A DNA stretch of 64,000 bases from an uncultured Gammaproteobacteria bacterium (GTDB lineage: Bacteria; Pseudomonadota; Gammaproteobacteria; Steroidobacterales; XN24). Below the pieces are notes generated by a model. The model worked only from the letters and a program-made list of their open reading frames with translations, made no database searches and was not told the origin of the DNA. Numbering within the stretch: position 1 is the stretch's first letter; every line of letters begins with the position of its first letter. Shown piece after piece: positions 47,524-55,555 of the stretch. A program made the position numbers and the translations under genes. The stretch covers positions 1 through 64,000 of the forward strand of contig CAMYOC010000049.1 in the NCBI GenBank assembly GCA_947259915.1, read 5' to 3'.

Positions 47524-48794
47524 TCGCTCCAGGATGCTTGCGCATCGATGACTGCTGCGCCCGCCGCGCGGGCAACGCGGGGCAGGTCTCCGCTCAGGCC
47601 CATGGCCCGACGGATAAATTCATTCTTCAGCATCGCCGCGTCGTTGACGAGGGTCAATCCCAAACGGCGCGCCACGCCGACCAGCTCATGCCGGTCGAGA
47701 AACAGCTGGCCGATGGCATCGATGCCGCTGGCTGCCAGCAGATTCTCGCCCTTGCGCCAGCGCTCGTAGCGTCGCAGCGGCTGCTGCTCACCGGGATCCC
47801 GGTCCGCGGCGACCGCGTCGAGCACGACCTCGGCCAGCGCGGCTGCATCGAGGAAGCCGAGATTGACGCCCTGGCCGGCCAGCGGGTGCACGGTGTGGGC
47901 GGCGTCACCGGCCAGCGCGAAGCGTGTCGTGGTGTAATCCCGGGCGTGCTGCAGACGCAACGGGAAGCTGGCGCGCCGACCGCTGTCCACGACCTCCCCC
48001 AACACGCCCGCACTGGCATCGGTGACCAGCCGGTGGAATGCGTTGGCGTCGGCCTCCTGCAGTGCTGCAGCCTGCTCGGGGGTGGTCGACCAGACGATCG
48101 AGCAGCGACCGTCGTGGAGCGGTAACAGGGCAAGAGGGCCGTCAGGCAGGAACCGCTGCCAGGCGGTCTCCTGGTGGGGACGCTCGGTGCGGATGTGGGC
48201 GACGACGGCGGTCTGATCATAGGACTTGCCGTCGACCTCGATACCAGCAAATCCGCGGCTCGGTGAGGCGCCGCCGTCGGCGCCGACGGCAAGCGAAGCA
48301 CCAATCTGCTGGCCACCTTCCAGCTGCAGAACAACACGATCTTCGTCGAGTTCGAGTCCGGTGACGCGCTCGGGACAACATAGCGTAACGCCAGCCAGCC
48401 GCCGCAGCCGTTGCCACAAAGCCCACTGGATCAGACCGTTGTCGACGATGTGCCCGAGACAGGAGACGCCCAGCTCCGCGCTATCAAAACAGATCGAACC
48501 TCGACCGAACGGCTCGGCCTGCGCATCCCACACCACCATGCGGCCATACGGGCTGACACCGGCATCCTGGATTTGCGACCAGACTCCGCACGCTGCCAAC
48601 ACCCGCTGCGAGGCCCGCGAGATGGCGGACACACGCAGACCCGGGAATCGCTCCGTGGTGAAGTCCGGCACGCCGGGTTCGCGGGCTTCCACGACCGCCA
48701 CGCGAAACTCGTCGCGGCCGCCGGCCAGCAGACATGCCAGCGCAGCACCGACCATGCCGCCGCCGATCACCACCACATCGAATTGACGATTCAT
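47520..48794 (-). CDS. ubiI: UbiI/VisC-type FAD-dependent ubiquinone hydroxylase
   Basis: 424 residues. The FAD loop is FDVVVIGGGMVGAALACLLAG, the middle RVSAISRASQRVLAACGVWS and LGHIVDNGLIQWALW match VisC/UbiI, and GDAAHTVHPLAGQGVNLGFLD is the second FAD motif. UbiI hydroxylates the C5 position in aerobic ubiquinone synthesis. It follows ubiH with an ATGA overlap. A UbiF-type role cannot be fully excluded on sequence alone. Confidence 0.9.
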   Translation of the reverse strand: MNRQFDVVVIGGGMVGAALACLLAGGRDEFRVAVVEAREPGVPDFTTERFPGLRVSAISRASQRVLAACGVWSQIQDAGVSPYGRMVVWDAQAEPFGRGSICFDSAELGVSCLGHIVDNGLIQWALWQRLRRLAGVTLCCPERVTGLELDEDRVVLQLEGGQQIGASLAVGADGGASPSRGFAGIEVDGKSYDQTAVVAHIRTERPHQETAWQRFLPDGPLALLPLHDGRCSIVWSTTPEQAAALQEADANAFHRLVTDASAGVLGEVVDSGRRASFPLRLQHARDYTTTRFALAGDAAHTVHPLAGQGVNLGFLDAAALAEVVLDAVAADRDPGEQQPLRRYERWRKGENLLAASGIDAIGQLFLDRHELVGVARRLGLTLVNDAAMLKNEFIRRAMGLSGDLPRVARAAGAAVIDAQASWSE

Positions 48795-50017
48795 GCGACA
48801 GGCAGACCGCGCGCGAGCCGCGGCAGCCGGCCGGCAAGGCCGGTAGTCTGGCGCACGAATCCGGCCTTGGCGGCCGGCAGCAGATCGAGGCCCAATAGCG
48901 CCAGTCCACGAGCCGCCTTGACCGGCCCGAGAGGATTGGTAAACAGACGCACCAACGAGTCGGTCAACGTGATCACCCGTTCATGGTCCTCGCACCGCCA
49001 TTGCTCATAGGCCTCAAGCACCGACGCGCCACCGGGATCGTCGCCATCGCGTACCGCTGCCGCGAGCACCTCGGCCAGCGCTGCCACATCGCGCAGCCCC
49101 AGATTAAAGCCCTGGCCCGCAACCGGATGCAGCGCGTGAGCGGCGTTGCCGATCAACGCCACGCGCGGCGCCGTCTGCGAGCCAGCCCTGACCAGGGTCA
49201 GCGGATAACTCTGGCGGCGCCCCACACGCTCGATGCGGCCGAGCCTGAATCCGAAAGCCTGCTGCAGTTCATCGAGAAACGCGTCTTCTGGCGCCGCGAG
49301 CACACGCGCCGCAGCCTCGGGCGCCATGGTCCACACGAGCGAGCAGCGCCGCCCGGCCATCGGCAGCATCGCCAGCGGTCCGTGCTCGGTAAAGCGTTCG
49401 AAGGCCTCGTTAGCGTGGGGCTGCGAGGTGCTGACATTTGCGATCACCGCGGTCTGGCCATAATCACGGCTGTCGTTATCGATACCAGCCAGCTCGCGCA
49501 GCGGCGAACGCGCGCCGTCTGCCGCTACCACCAGCGCCGCGCCAAAACGCTCGCTGCCGCCATCCTCGCGACTCACGGTGACTTCGGCCCCATCGCCTGC
49601 CACCGTCAATGCAGAGACCCGGGCCGGACATATCATCCGCAGGTTGTCATGACCGCCGATCTGATCCCACAGGGCCGGACCGATGGCACGATTCTCGATC
49701 ACGTAGCCCAGCGCCTCGAGCCCGTAGTCGCGGCTATCCATGCGGGTGAAACCGAAACGGCCCCGGTCCGAGACATGGATGCGACGAATCGGCGTCGCTG
49801 CCGACTCCAGCGCCCGCCAACAACCCATAGCGTCGAAAATACGGCGGCTGCCATAGGCCACGGCGGTGGCGCGGTCGTCGTAACTGGGCTGCTCGCTGCT
49901 CGTCGGCGGCAAGGCTTCGATCACCGCAACCCGCAGCGGTAGCGGCGCCAGCGCCGCGGCCAGGGAGGCGCCGACCATGCCGCCGCCGACGATCACGATG
50001 TCATAGGATTCGGACAT
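48791..50017 (-). CDS. ubiH: UbiH, 2-octaprenyl-6-methoxyphenol hydroxylase
   Basis: About 408 residues. YDIVIVGGGMVGASLAAALA, IHVSDRGRFGFTRMDSRDYG and GNAAHALHPVAGQGFNLGLRD match UbiH, the FAD enzyme that hydroxylates C1 in ubiquinone synthesis. ATG at 50017 starts the conserved N-terminus. It lies 18 bp after pepP and overlaps ubiI by ATGA. Confidence 0.93.
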   Translation of the reverse strand: MSESYDIVIVGGGMVGASLAAALAPLPLRVAVIEALPPTSSEQPSYDDRATAVAYGSRRIFDAMGCWRALESAATPIRRIHVSDRGRFGFTRMDSRDYGLEALGYVIENRAIGPALWDQIGGHDNLRMICPARVSALTVAGDGAEVTVSREDGGSERFGAALVVAADGARSPLRELAGIDNDSRDYGQTAVIANVSTSQPHANEAFERFTEHGPLAMLPMAGRRCSLVWTMAPEAAARVLAAPEDAFLDELQQAFGFRLGRIERVGRRQSYPLTLVRAGSQTAPRVALIGNAAHALHPVAGQGFNLGLRDVAALAEVLAAAVRDGDDPGGASVLEAYEQWRCEDHERVITLTDSLVRLFTNPLGPVKAARGLALLGLDLLPAAKAGFVRQTTGLAGRLPRLARGLPVA

Positions 50018-50035
50018 GGCCCCCAAGGCGCCGGC

Positions 50036-51343
50036 TCAGGCGGCCTGTATCAGCTCCTCGATGGCTTCCGGGTCAGTGGGGACCGAGCGGCTGAGGACGT
50101 CGCAGCCATCTCGGGTCACCAGCACATCATCCTCGATACGTACACCGATACCGCGCCACTTGGCCGCCACGCCCTTCGCATCGGGGGCTATATAGATGCC
50201 GGGCTCCACGGTCAGCACCATGCCAGGCTCGAGCTCGCGCCATTCCTCACCGACCTTGTAGTCACCGACATCATGCACGTCCAGACCGAGCCAGTGGCCG
50301 GTGCGGTGCATAAAGAAGGGTTTGTAGGCCTCCTCCTTTATCAAGGTCGGCAGGCGGCCCTTGAGGATACCGAGCTTGACCAGCCCGCGGGTGATGGCGC
50401 GTACCGCTGCGTCATGCGGCTCGTTCCAGTGATTGCCTGGCTTTACCTTATCAATGGCGGCTTTCTGCGCCGCCAGCACCACCTCATATACGGCCCGCTG
50501 GGCGGCGCTGAAACGGCCGCTGACAGGGAAAGTGCGGGTAATGTCCGAAGCATAGCCATCGATCTCGCAGCCGGCGTCGATCAACAGCAAATCGCCCGCG
50601 CCCAGTTCCGCGTTGTTTTCGGTGTAATGGAGGATGCAGGCATTGGCGCCACCGCCGACGATCGGGTTATAGGATGGCTGAGAGCCGTGGCGACGGAACT
50701 CGTGCAGGAATTCCGCCTCGATCTCGAATTCCTTCATCCCCGGACGCACGGTCCGCATGGCCCGGCAATGGGCGTTGGCGGCGATCTTGGCGGCCCGCCG
50801 CATGGTGCTGATCTCGGCGCGGGACTTATACAGACGCATGTCATGGAGCATGTGATCCAGCGCCACAAACTCCTGTGGCGTATGACAGCCCTTGCCCGCC
50901 TGGGCACGCAGCTCGTTCACCCACCCCATCAGGCGAGTGTCGAATTCCGGATGCACGCCCATCGTGTAATAAACCCGTTCGCATCGCTCCAGCAGTCCGG
51001 GCAGGATATCGTCGATATCCGAGACCGGGAACGCGTCATCGGCGCCAAAATCGGATACCGCCCCCTCGGTGCCAGCGCGCCGGCCGTCCCAGGTCTCGCG
51101 CACCGGATCTCGTTCTCGGCAGAACACGATGTACTCACCGTGCTCGCGGCCGGGGATCAGCACGGCGACGGATTCCGGCTCCTCGAATCCGGTCAGATAG
51201 AGAAAATCGCTGTCCTGCCGATAGGCATACTCGCTGTCCCGATTGCGTTTGCGCACCGGGGCAGCCGGCAGGATAGCGATGCCACCCTTGCCCATCATCC
51301 GCATTATCTGTTTCCTGCGCCGCTCGAATTCTCTCGGGCTCAT
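50036..51343 (-). CDS. pepP: Xaa-Pro aminopeptidase (aminopeptidase P)
   Basis: 435 residues. The N-terminal domain starts PREFERRRKQIMRMMGKGG with the typical NRDSEYAYRQDSDFLYLTGF. The metal-binding C-terminal domain has LLIDAGCEIDGYASDITRTFP, HRTGHWLGLDVHDVG and EPGMVLTVEPGIYIAP. It removes N-terminal residues next to proline. The pepP-ubiH-ubiI order is conserved in many gammaproteobacteria. Confidence 0.95.
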   Translation of the reverse strand: MSPREFERRRKQIMRMMGKGGIAILPAAPVRKRNRDSEYAYRQDSDFLYLTGFEEPESVAVLIPGREHGEYIVFCRERDPVRETWDGRRAGTEGAVSDFGADDAFPVSDIDDILPGLLERCERVYYTMGVHPEFDTRLMGWVNELRAQAGKGCHTPQEFVALDHMLHDMRLYKSRAEISTMRRAAKIAANAHCRAMRTVRPGMKEFEIEAEFLHEFRRHGSQPSYNPIVGGGANACILHYTENNAELGAGDLLLIDAGCEIDGYASDITRTFPVSGRFSAAQRAVYEVVLAAQKAAIDKVKPGNHWNEPHDAAVRAITRGLVKLGILKGRLPTLIKEEAYKPFFMHRTGHWLGLDVHDVGDYKVGEEWRELEPGMVLTVEPGIYIAPDAKGVAAKWRGIGVRIEDDVLVTRDGCDVLSRSVPTDPEAIEELIQAA

Positions 51344-51375
51344 ACGTGCTCCGGGCCTGGTTGTGGAATGGGGGA

Positions 51376-51945
51376 TCAGTGAAGCTGCGCGGGCCTGAGC
51401 GTGTCGGCTTCAGGCGGATTCAGTACGTCGTAGACAAGCTGGACACCCACGCGCACATATTCGACCAGATTGGCATAGGCATTTTCGCCCTCTTCTTCGC
51501 CCTCACCATCAGCGAACTGAGCCTCGGTGATCTGGGACATATCTTCGAGGATCTCGCGCAGTTCCTCCGGCAACTCTTCAAAGGTCTTCACGCCGCGCAC
51601 GGCCAAGCCGTAGAGAAAGCCCTGGCACCATCGACCGAGGGCGTCCGCCCGCAGCCCGAGCTGTATCTCGTCGCCGGGCAAAAACATTTCGAATTCGAAC
51701 TGAGTACCGCTGAGGAGATCAGAGGCCGCCTGATACAGCGCCGCCAGCCGCTGCCTGGTATGGGCATCCGCGTCATCGGCCGCCGCTCCGGCGTCGGCCA
51801 GCGTGTTCTGAATCCAGGCGTCCGGCAGGTCGTCGGCGGCGATACACATCAGACCGCACAGCGTGCCGTGGGCTTCGGCCGCAGCGCTGCCTCCGATCGC
51901 TCCACCGAGGCAATCCTGTATCTCGTCGTATTCGGGTCTTTGCAC
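51376..51945 (-). CDS. ygfB: UPF0149 family protein (YgfB-like)
   Basis: 189 residues. AHGTLCGLMCIAADDLPDAW near the N-terminus and LGRWCQGFLYGLAVRGVKTFEEL in the middle match the UPF0149/YgfB family; an acidic stretch and the EYVRVGVQLVYDVLNP end also fit. Function is not clear. The start is probably GTG at 51945. It heads the leftward pepP-ubi operon and is divergent from the zap genes. Confidence 0.9.
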   Translation of the reverse strand: MQRPEYDEIQDCLGGAIGGSAAAEAHGTLCGLMCIAADDLPDAWIQNTLADAGAAADDADAHTRQRLAALYQAASDLLSGTQFEFEMFLPGDEIQLGLRADALGRWCQGFLYGLAVRGVKTFEELPEELREILEDMSQITEAQFADGEGEEEGENAYANLVEYVRVGVQLVYDVLNPPEADTLRPAQLH

Positions 51946-52078
51946 CGCTGTCTCTGCTGTTTCGGCGACCGGGCGAAAGGGTTTTCCTGCTTAATCCTAT
52001 CACCCCTCAGGAACATGGCACACAGACTGTGAACGGCTCGATTGACCATGGTCGCGGGCCACGCGTAGTATTCGCGGC

Positions 52079-52309
52079 ATGAGCGATAGTGCAATGCAAG
52101 CCTTTGACCTCGAGCTGAAGCGGCTGGAATCCCGGCTCGACGAGCTGGTAACAGTTTGCGATGACCTGAAGGAAGAGAACCGGTCGCTGCGGCACCGGCA
52201 GGACACCCTGATGTCAGAGCGCGCCACGCTGCTGCAAAAAAACGAGCAGGTCCGGGCACGGGTGGAAGCAATGATCGGCCGCCTCAAGGCCATGGAACAA
52301 GGTAGCTAG
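52079..52309 (+). CDS. TIGR02449-family ZapB-like coiled-coil protein
   Basis: A 76-residue protein that is almost all coiled coil (LELKRLESRLDELVTVCDDL, then LRHRQDTLMSERATLLQKNE). It matches the TIGR02449 family, which is routinely encoded directly before zapA and resembles the division protein ZapB. The stop is 2 bp before the zapA start, so co-translation is likely. Confidence 0.85.
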   Translation: MSDSAMQAFDLELKRLESRLDELVTVCDDLKEENRSLRHRQDTLMSERATLLQKNEQVRARVEAMIGRLKAMEQGS

Positions 52310-52311
52310 AT

Positions 52312-52620
52312 ATGGAAATGGCTCAGGTCAGTGTCCGCATCCTCGAGAAGGAATATCAATTTGCCTGTCCCGCGAGCGAGCGTAACGATCTGCTCAATTC
52401 GGCGGAGTTCCTGAACGCCAAGATGCGTCAGATCAGGGATTCGGGAAAGGTCGTCGGCCTGGACCGGATCGCGGTGATGGCAGCCCTCAACCTGGCTAAT
52501 GATCTGCTTAAGAACCGGCACGAGGGCGAGACTGTGGATTCCAGTCTCGGACTGCGCCTGAAGTCTATGCGCGAGCGCGTCGAATCGGCGCTGGAGACCA
52601 GTAAACAGCTGGAGCTGTAA
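52312..52620 (+). CDS. zapA: Cell division protein ZapA
   Basis: 102 residues: VSVRILEKEYQFACPASERND, then AEFLNAKMRQIRDSGKVVGLDRIAVMAALNLANDLL (in parts), matching ZapA, which bundles FtsZ filaments at the division ring. An ATG two codons in (52318) is an alternative start. It is followed by the 6S RNA gene, the standard order in this class. Confidence 0.93.
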   Translation: MEMAQVSVRILEKEYQFACPASERNDLLNSAEFLNAKMRQIRDSGKVVGLDRIAVMAALNLANDLLKNRHEGETVDSSLGLRLKSMRERVESALETSKQLEL

Positions 52621-52666
52621 TCGGCGATACTGGTCGGCAATGGTCTCGCCGACGATTTAAAAATTT

Positions 52667-52855
52667 GGTGTCTCCTGCGGTGTCCGATAGCGGTCCGGGT
52701 ATTTCTCGACCCTAATTACCAACCCAGGGGCTATGTTCTGTCGGCAAAACTGAGCATGTCCGCGTCGCCGCGGAAAGCCTTAATTGTCACGGCCTGCCCC
52801 ACCTTTTGCTCTGGTTCGAGAGCAAAGGTCCGCACCGGCACAAGCGGGAGACACC
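52667..52855 (+). ncRNA. ssrS: 6S RNA
   Basis: The region between zapA and the cyclo-ligase gene, where 6S RNA is encoded in most gammaproteobacteria. GGTGTCTCC at 52667-52675 pairs with GGAGACACC at 52847-52855 to close a long hairpin of about 189 nt. The middle shows the AAAGCCTTAATTG segment typical of the 3' side of the central bubble. AT-rich sequence (GATTTAAAAATTT) just upstream suits a promoter. 6S RNA binds sigma-70 RNA polymerase in stationary phase. Confidence 0.85.
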
Positions 52856-52865
52856 ATCCCTTTCC

Positions 52866-53495
52866 ATGACGACCTCCGAGATCCCAGACATCGCCAGCGA
52901 GCGGGCGCGCATCCGCCGGATGCTGCGGGCGCGGCGGCGGGCGCTGTCGCGCAGAGCTCGCCGCGAGGCTGCCCTTCGTGTGGCAGCCCGGATCTGCCGG
53001 TTGCCAGGCTTCTCGGCGGCCCGCCGGATAGCAGCCTATCTGCCGTTCGACGGCGAACTGGATCTGCAGCCGCTGATGCGCCTGGCGAGCGCCAATGGCA
53101 AACAATTGTGTCTACCGATGATTGACCCGCGCCGACCAGGGGTTATGGCACTGGGGCATCTGGGTTCGGGCACCCGCCTCCTTCCCAACCGTTTCGGCAT
53201 CCTCGAACCGTGGCGTCGCTCGACGGTGCAGCTGCCACTGACTCAGATCGACGTGGTGCTGGTGCCGCTGGTGGCCTTCGACGATGCCGGCAACCGGCTT
53301 GGCATGGGCGCCGGTTACTACGATCGTCTGTTGCAACGCAGGCAGCATGGTCGGTGGCAGCGCCCGCTGCTGATCGGCACCGCCTTCGACATGCAGAGAG
53401 TAGGACGCCTGCCATGTCAGCCGTGGGACGTTACTCTCGATTATGTGATTACCGAAAAGCGCAGCTATCGGCCGTTGCAGAAACACCTTCGCTAA
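52866..53495 (+). CDS. ygfA: 5-formyltetrahydrofolate cyclo-ligase
   Basis: About 209 residues: RRMLRARRRALSRRARREAA at the start, AAYLPFDGELDLQPL, and the nucleotide-binding NRLGMGAGYYDRLLQR near residue 145. It converts 5-formyl-THF to methenyl-THF. ATG at 52866 lies 10 bases after the end of the 6S RNA, matching the known 6S RNA-ygfA arrangement. Confidence 0.93.
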   Translation: MTTSEIPDIASERARIRRMLRARRRALSRRARREAALRVAARICRLPGFSAARRIAAYLPFDGELDLQPLMRLASANGKQLCLPMIDPRRPGVMALGHLGSGTRLLPNRFGILEPWRRSTVQLPLTQIDVVLVPLVAFDDAGNRLGMGAGYYDRLLQRRQHGRWQRPLLIGTAFDMQRVGRLPCQPWDVTLDYVITEKRSYRPLQKHLR

Positions 53496-53517
53496 CAAAA
53501 AATCATGGAACCATACG

Positions 53518-53979
53518 ATGAATTATTGGTTGTTCAAATCAGAGCCGGGTGAATTCAGTATCGATGATCTGGCGTCACGACCTCGCAAGACTGAGCATTG
53601 GGACGGCGTACGCAATTATCAGGCGAGAAACTTCATGCGCGACAAAATGCGCAAACACGACCTCGGTTTCTTCTATCACTCCAGTTGCGCCGAGCCCGCG
53701 ATCGTCGGCATCGTGCGGGTCACAAAGGAGGCTTACCCCGATCACACAGCCTTCGACCCAGGCGACAAACACTTCGATGACAAGAGCGATCCGACATCGC
53801 CCCGATGGTTCATGGTCGATGTGCAGTTGGTGCAGAAGCTCGACGTCCCCATCACCCTGCAGACGTTAAAGTCCTTTAATAATAGGGCTCTCAGAGATTT
53901 CGCTTTATTGAAACGCGGCAATCGTCTGTCGATCATGCCGGTGACGAAATCTCAGTGGGACTTTATCCTCGGCCTGTAA
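53518..53979 (+). CDS. EVE domain-containing protein
   Basis: 153 residues starting MNYWLFKSEPGEFSIDDLA, with HWDGVRNYQARNFMRDKMR and FFYHSSCAEPAIVGIVRV: all hallmarks of the EVE (PUA-like) domain as in thymocyte nuclear protein 1. The domain binds modified bases in nucleic acids. No restriction or modification gene lies nearby, so the target is open. It starts 22 bp after ygfA. Confidence 0.93.
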   Translation: MNYWLFKSEPGEFSIDDLASRPRKTEHWDGVRNYQARNFMRDKMRKHDLGFFYHSSCAEPAIVGIVRVTKEAYPDHTAFDPGDKHFDDKSDPTSPRWFMVDVQLVQKLDVPITLQTLKSFNNRALRDFALLKRGNRLSIMPVTKSQWDFILGL

Positions 53980-54089
53980 CGTCCATCCGATCGCGAAAAA
54001 TCGCAGCATGGAAAATTCGCCGCGACCAGCGACGCGTGACGCGCGCGTGACCGGCGTCACTTTTTTCTGACTTGCAAAACGCGGAACGC

Positions 54090-54119
54090 TTGGTGGAATT
54101 TCCAACACTGTTGTATATA
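54090..54119 (+). promoter_or_regulatory. Putative promoter of the lysine-rich histone-like gene
   Basis: TTGGTG (54090-54095) and TATATA (54114-54119) are separated by 18 bases, a plausible sigma-70 pair about 30 bp before the start codon. The gap from the EVE gene is 172 bp. Confidence 0.5.
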
Positions 54120-54151
54120 CTCATGCGCGAACCCCTAACACGGAGATTGTC

Positions 54152-54694
54152 ATGGCGAAGAAACCTGCATCGCGGAAGAAAACCGCAAGCAAGAAGAAAC
54201 CGGTGCGTAAGAAGAAGGTAGTGCGCAAGGCGAAGGCGAAGAGGAAGGTCGTACGTAAGACTGCGGCGAAGAAGCGGCCGGCCACCAGGAAGAAAGCGGC
54301 GAAAAGGAAAGTAGCCAAGAGGAAGGCCACCAAGAAGAAGGCCACGCGCAAGAAGGTAGCCAAGAAGAAGGCCACCCGGAAGAAAGCGACCAAGAAGAAA
54401 GCCACGCGCAAAAAGGTAGCCAAGAAGAAGGCCACCCGAAAGAAAGCGACCAAGAAGAAAGCCACGCGCAAGAAAGCGACGCGCAAGAAAGCCACGCGCA
54501 AGAAAGCGACGCGCAAGAAAGCCACGCGCAAGAAAGCCACGCGCAAGAAAGCGACGCGCAAGAAAGCGACGCGGAAGAAAGTAGCCAAGAAGCGGCCAGC
54601 CGCCAGGAAGAAGGCGTCGAGGAAGAAAGTCGCCAAGAAGCGGCCAGCTGCCAGAAGGAAGGTGTCGAGGAAGAAAGTCTCCCGCAGGAGATAA
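54152..54694 (+). CDS. Lysine/arginine-rich histone H1-like repeat protein
   Basis: 180 residues composed almost wholly of K, R, A, T, V with no acidic residue. The middle (about residues 55-145) repeats KKATR/KKATK and KKVAK units of five residues. Such proteins resemble eukaryotic H1 tails and AlgP-like bacterial DNA-binding proteins, and should bind DNA non-specifically in the nucleoid. A small N-terminal part (MAKKPASRKKTASKKK) also fits. No globular domain is visible. The gene stands alone with its own promoter and terminator. Confidence 0.85.
   Translation: MAKKPASRKKTASKKKPVRKKKVVRKAKAKRKVVRKTAAKKRPATRKKAAKRKVAKRKATKKKATRKKVAKKKATRKKATKKKATRKKVAKKKATRKKATKKKATRKKATRKKATRKKATRKKATRKKATRKKATRKKATRKKVAKKRPAARKKASRKKVAKKRPAARRKVSRKKVSRRR
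54311..54585 (+). repeat. 15-bp-period tandem repeats within the histone-like gene
   Basis: Units like AAGAAAGCCACGCGC recur every 15 bases, with longer 60-bp blocks repeated near 54370-54470. Such repeats allow copy-number change by slippage, so the protein length may vary between strains. Confidence 0.75.
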
Positions 54695-54729
54695 TCGACG
54701 CTTCTGACGCTGAAGCTTCAGCAAAACAA

Positions 54730-54762
54730 CCGGGTCGTCCCACAGGACGGCCCGGTTTTTTT
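54730..54762 (+). terminator. Intrinsic terminator after the histone-like gene
   Basis: CCGGGTCGTCC-CACA-GGACGGCCCGG forms an 11-bp stem with one G-U pair, followed by seven T residues. It separates the histone-like gene from rpiA. Confidence 0.9.
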
Positions 54763-54805
54763 GTACTAGCATGCCGCCAGCGGAACGGACAGATTTGGAG
54801 CACCC

Positions 54806-55462
54806 ATGACCCAGGACGAGATGAAAGCGGCGGCGGCACTGGAGGCCTTACGCTTTGTGGATGGTGGATTGATCGGCGTCGGCACCGGCTCCACCGTGAA
54901 CCATTTTATCGATGGCCTGGACACCATCCGCCAGCGCTTCGATGGCGCCGTGTCCAGTTCGGAAGCGTCAAGCGAGCGCCTGCGAGCGCTCGGCATCGAG
55001 GTCGTGGACCTCAACGAGGCCGGCGAACTGGCGCTTTACGTCGATGGCGCCGATGAGGCCGACCCGCGACTCAATCTGATCAAGGGTGGAGGCGGGGCGT
55101 TGACCCGGGAGAAGATCGTGGCCGCCGCCAGCCGGACATTCGTCTGCATCGCTGACCACAGCAAGCTGGTGGACGTACTCGGGGGCTTCCCCTTGCCGGT
55201 GGAAGTGATCCCGATGGCTCGCGCCTATGTCGCGGGCCGCCTCGGCGCGTTGGGCGGCAAGCCCGTGCTACGGGAAGGCTTTGTTACCGACAATGGCAAC
55301 CAGATCCTGGACGTCCATGGGCTGCGCATCTCGGATCCGGTCGCGCTCGAGGGCGAGATCAACCAGATTACCGGCGTCGTCACCAACGGCATCTTCGCGC
55401 TGCGCCCGGCAGATGTGCTGCTCCTGGGCACCGAAAACGGTGTCGAGACCATCGGGGACTGA
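54806..55462 (+). CDS. rpiA: Ribose-5-phosphate isomerase A
   Basis: 218 residues: [17 protein letters not shown] is the phosphate loop, [20 protein letters not shown] (20 residues) and [11 protein letters not shown] hold active-site residues, and the start and end match RpiA. It interconverts ribose-5-phosphate and ribulose-5-phosphate. GGAG is close before the ATG. The nearby ygfA and 6S RNA resemble E. coli gene order. Confidence 0.96.
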   Translation: MTQDEMKAAAALEALRFVDGGLIGVGTGSTVNHFIDGLDTIRQRFDGAVSSSEASSERLRALGIEVVDLNEAGELALYVDGADEADPRLNLIKGGGGALTREKIVAAASRTFVCIADHSKLVDVLGGFPLPVEVIPMARAYVAGRLGALGGKPVLREGFVTDNGNQILDVHGLRISDPVALEGEINQITGVVTNGIFALRPADVLLLGTENGVETIGD

Positions 55463-55555
55463 ACGCTATCGCTGACTCCGGGTCGGCACCAGAAAGCTCT
55501 TACCCGCCGGGCGCGACAAGGGCCCGCCGTTTCGCCCCCTGGTCTTTTTTCTCCG

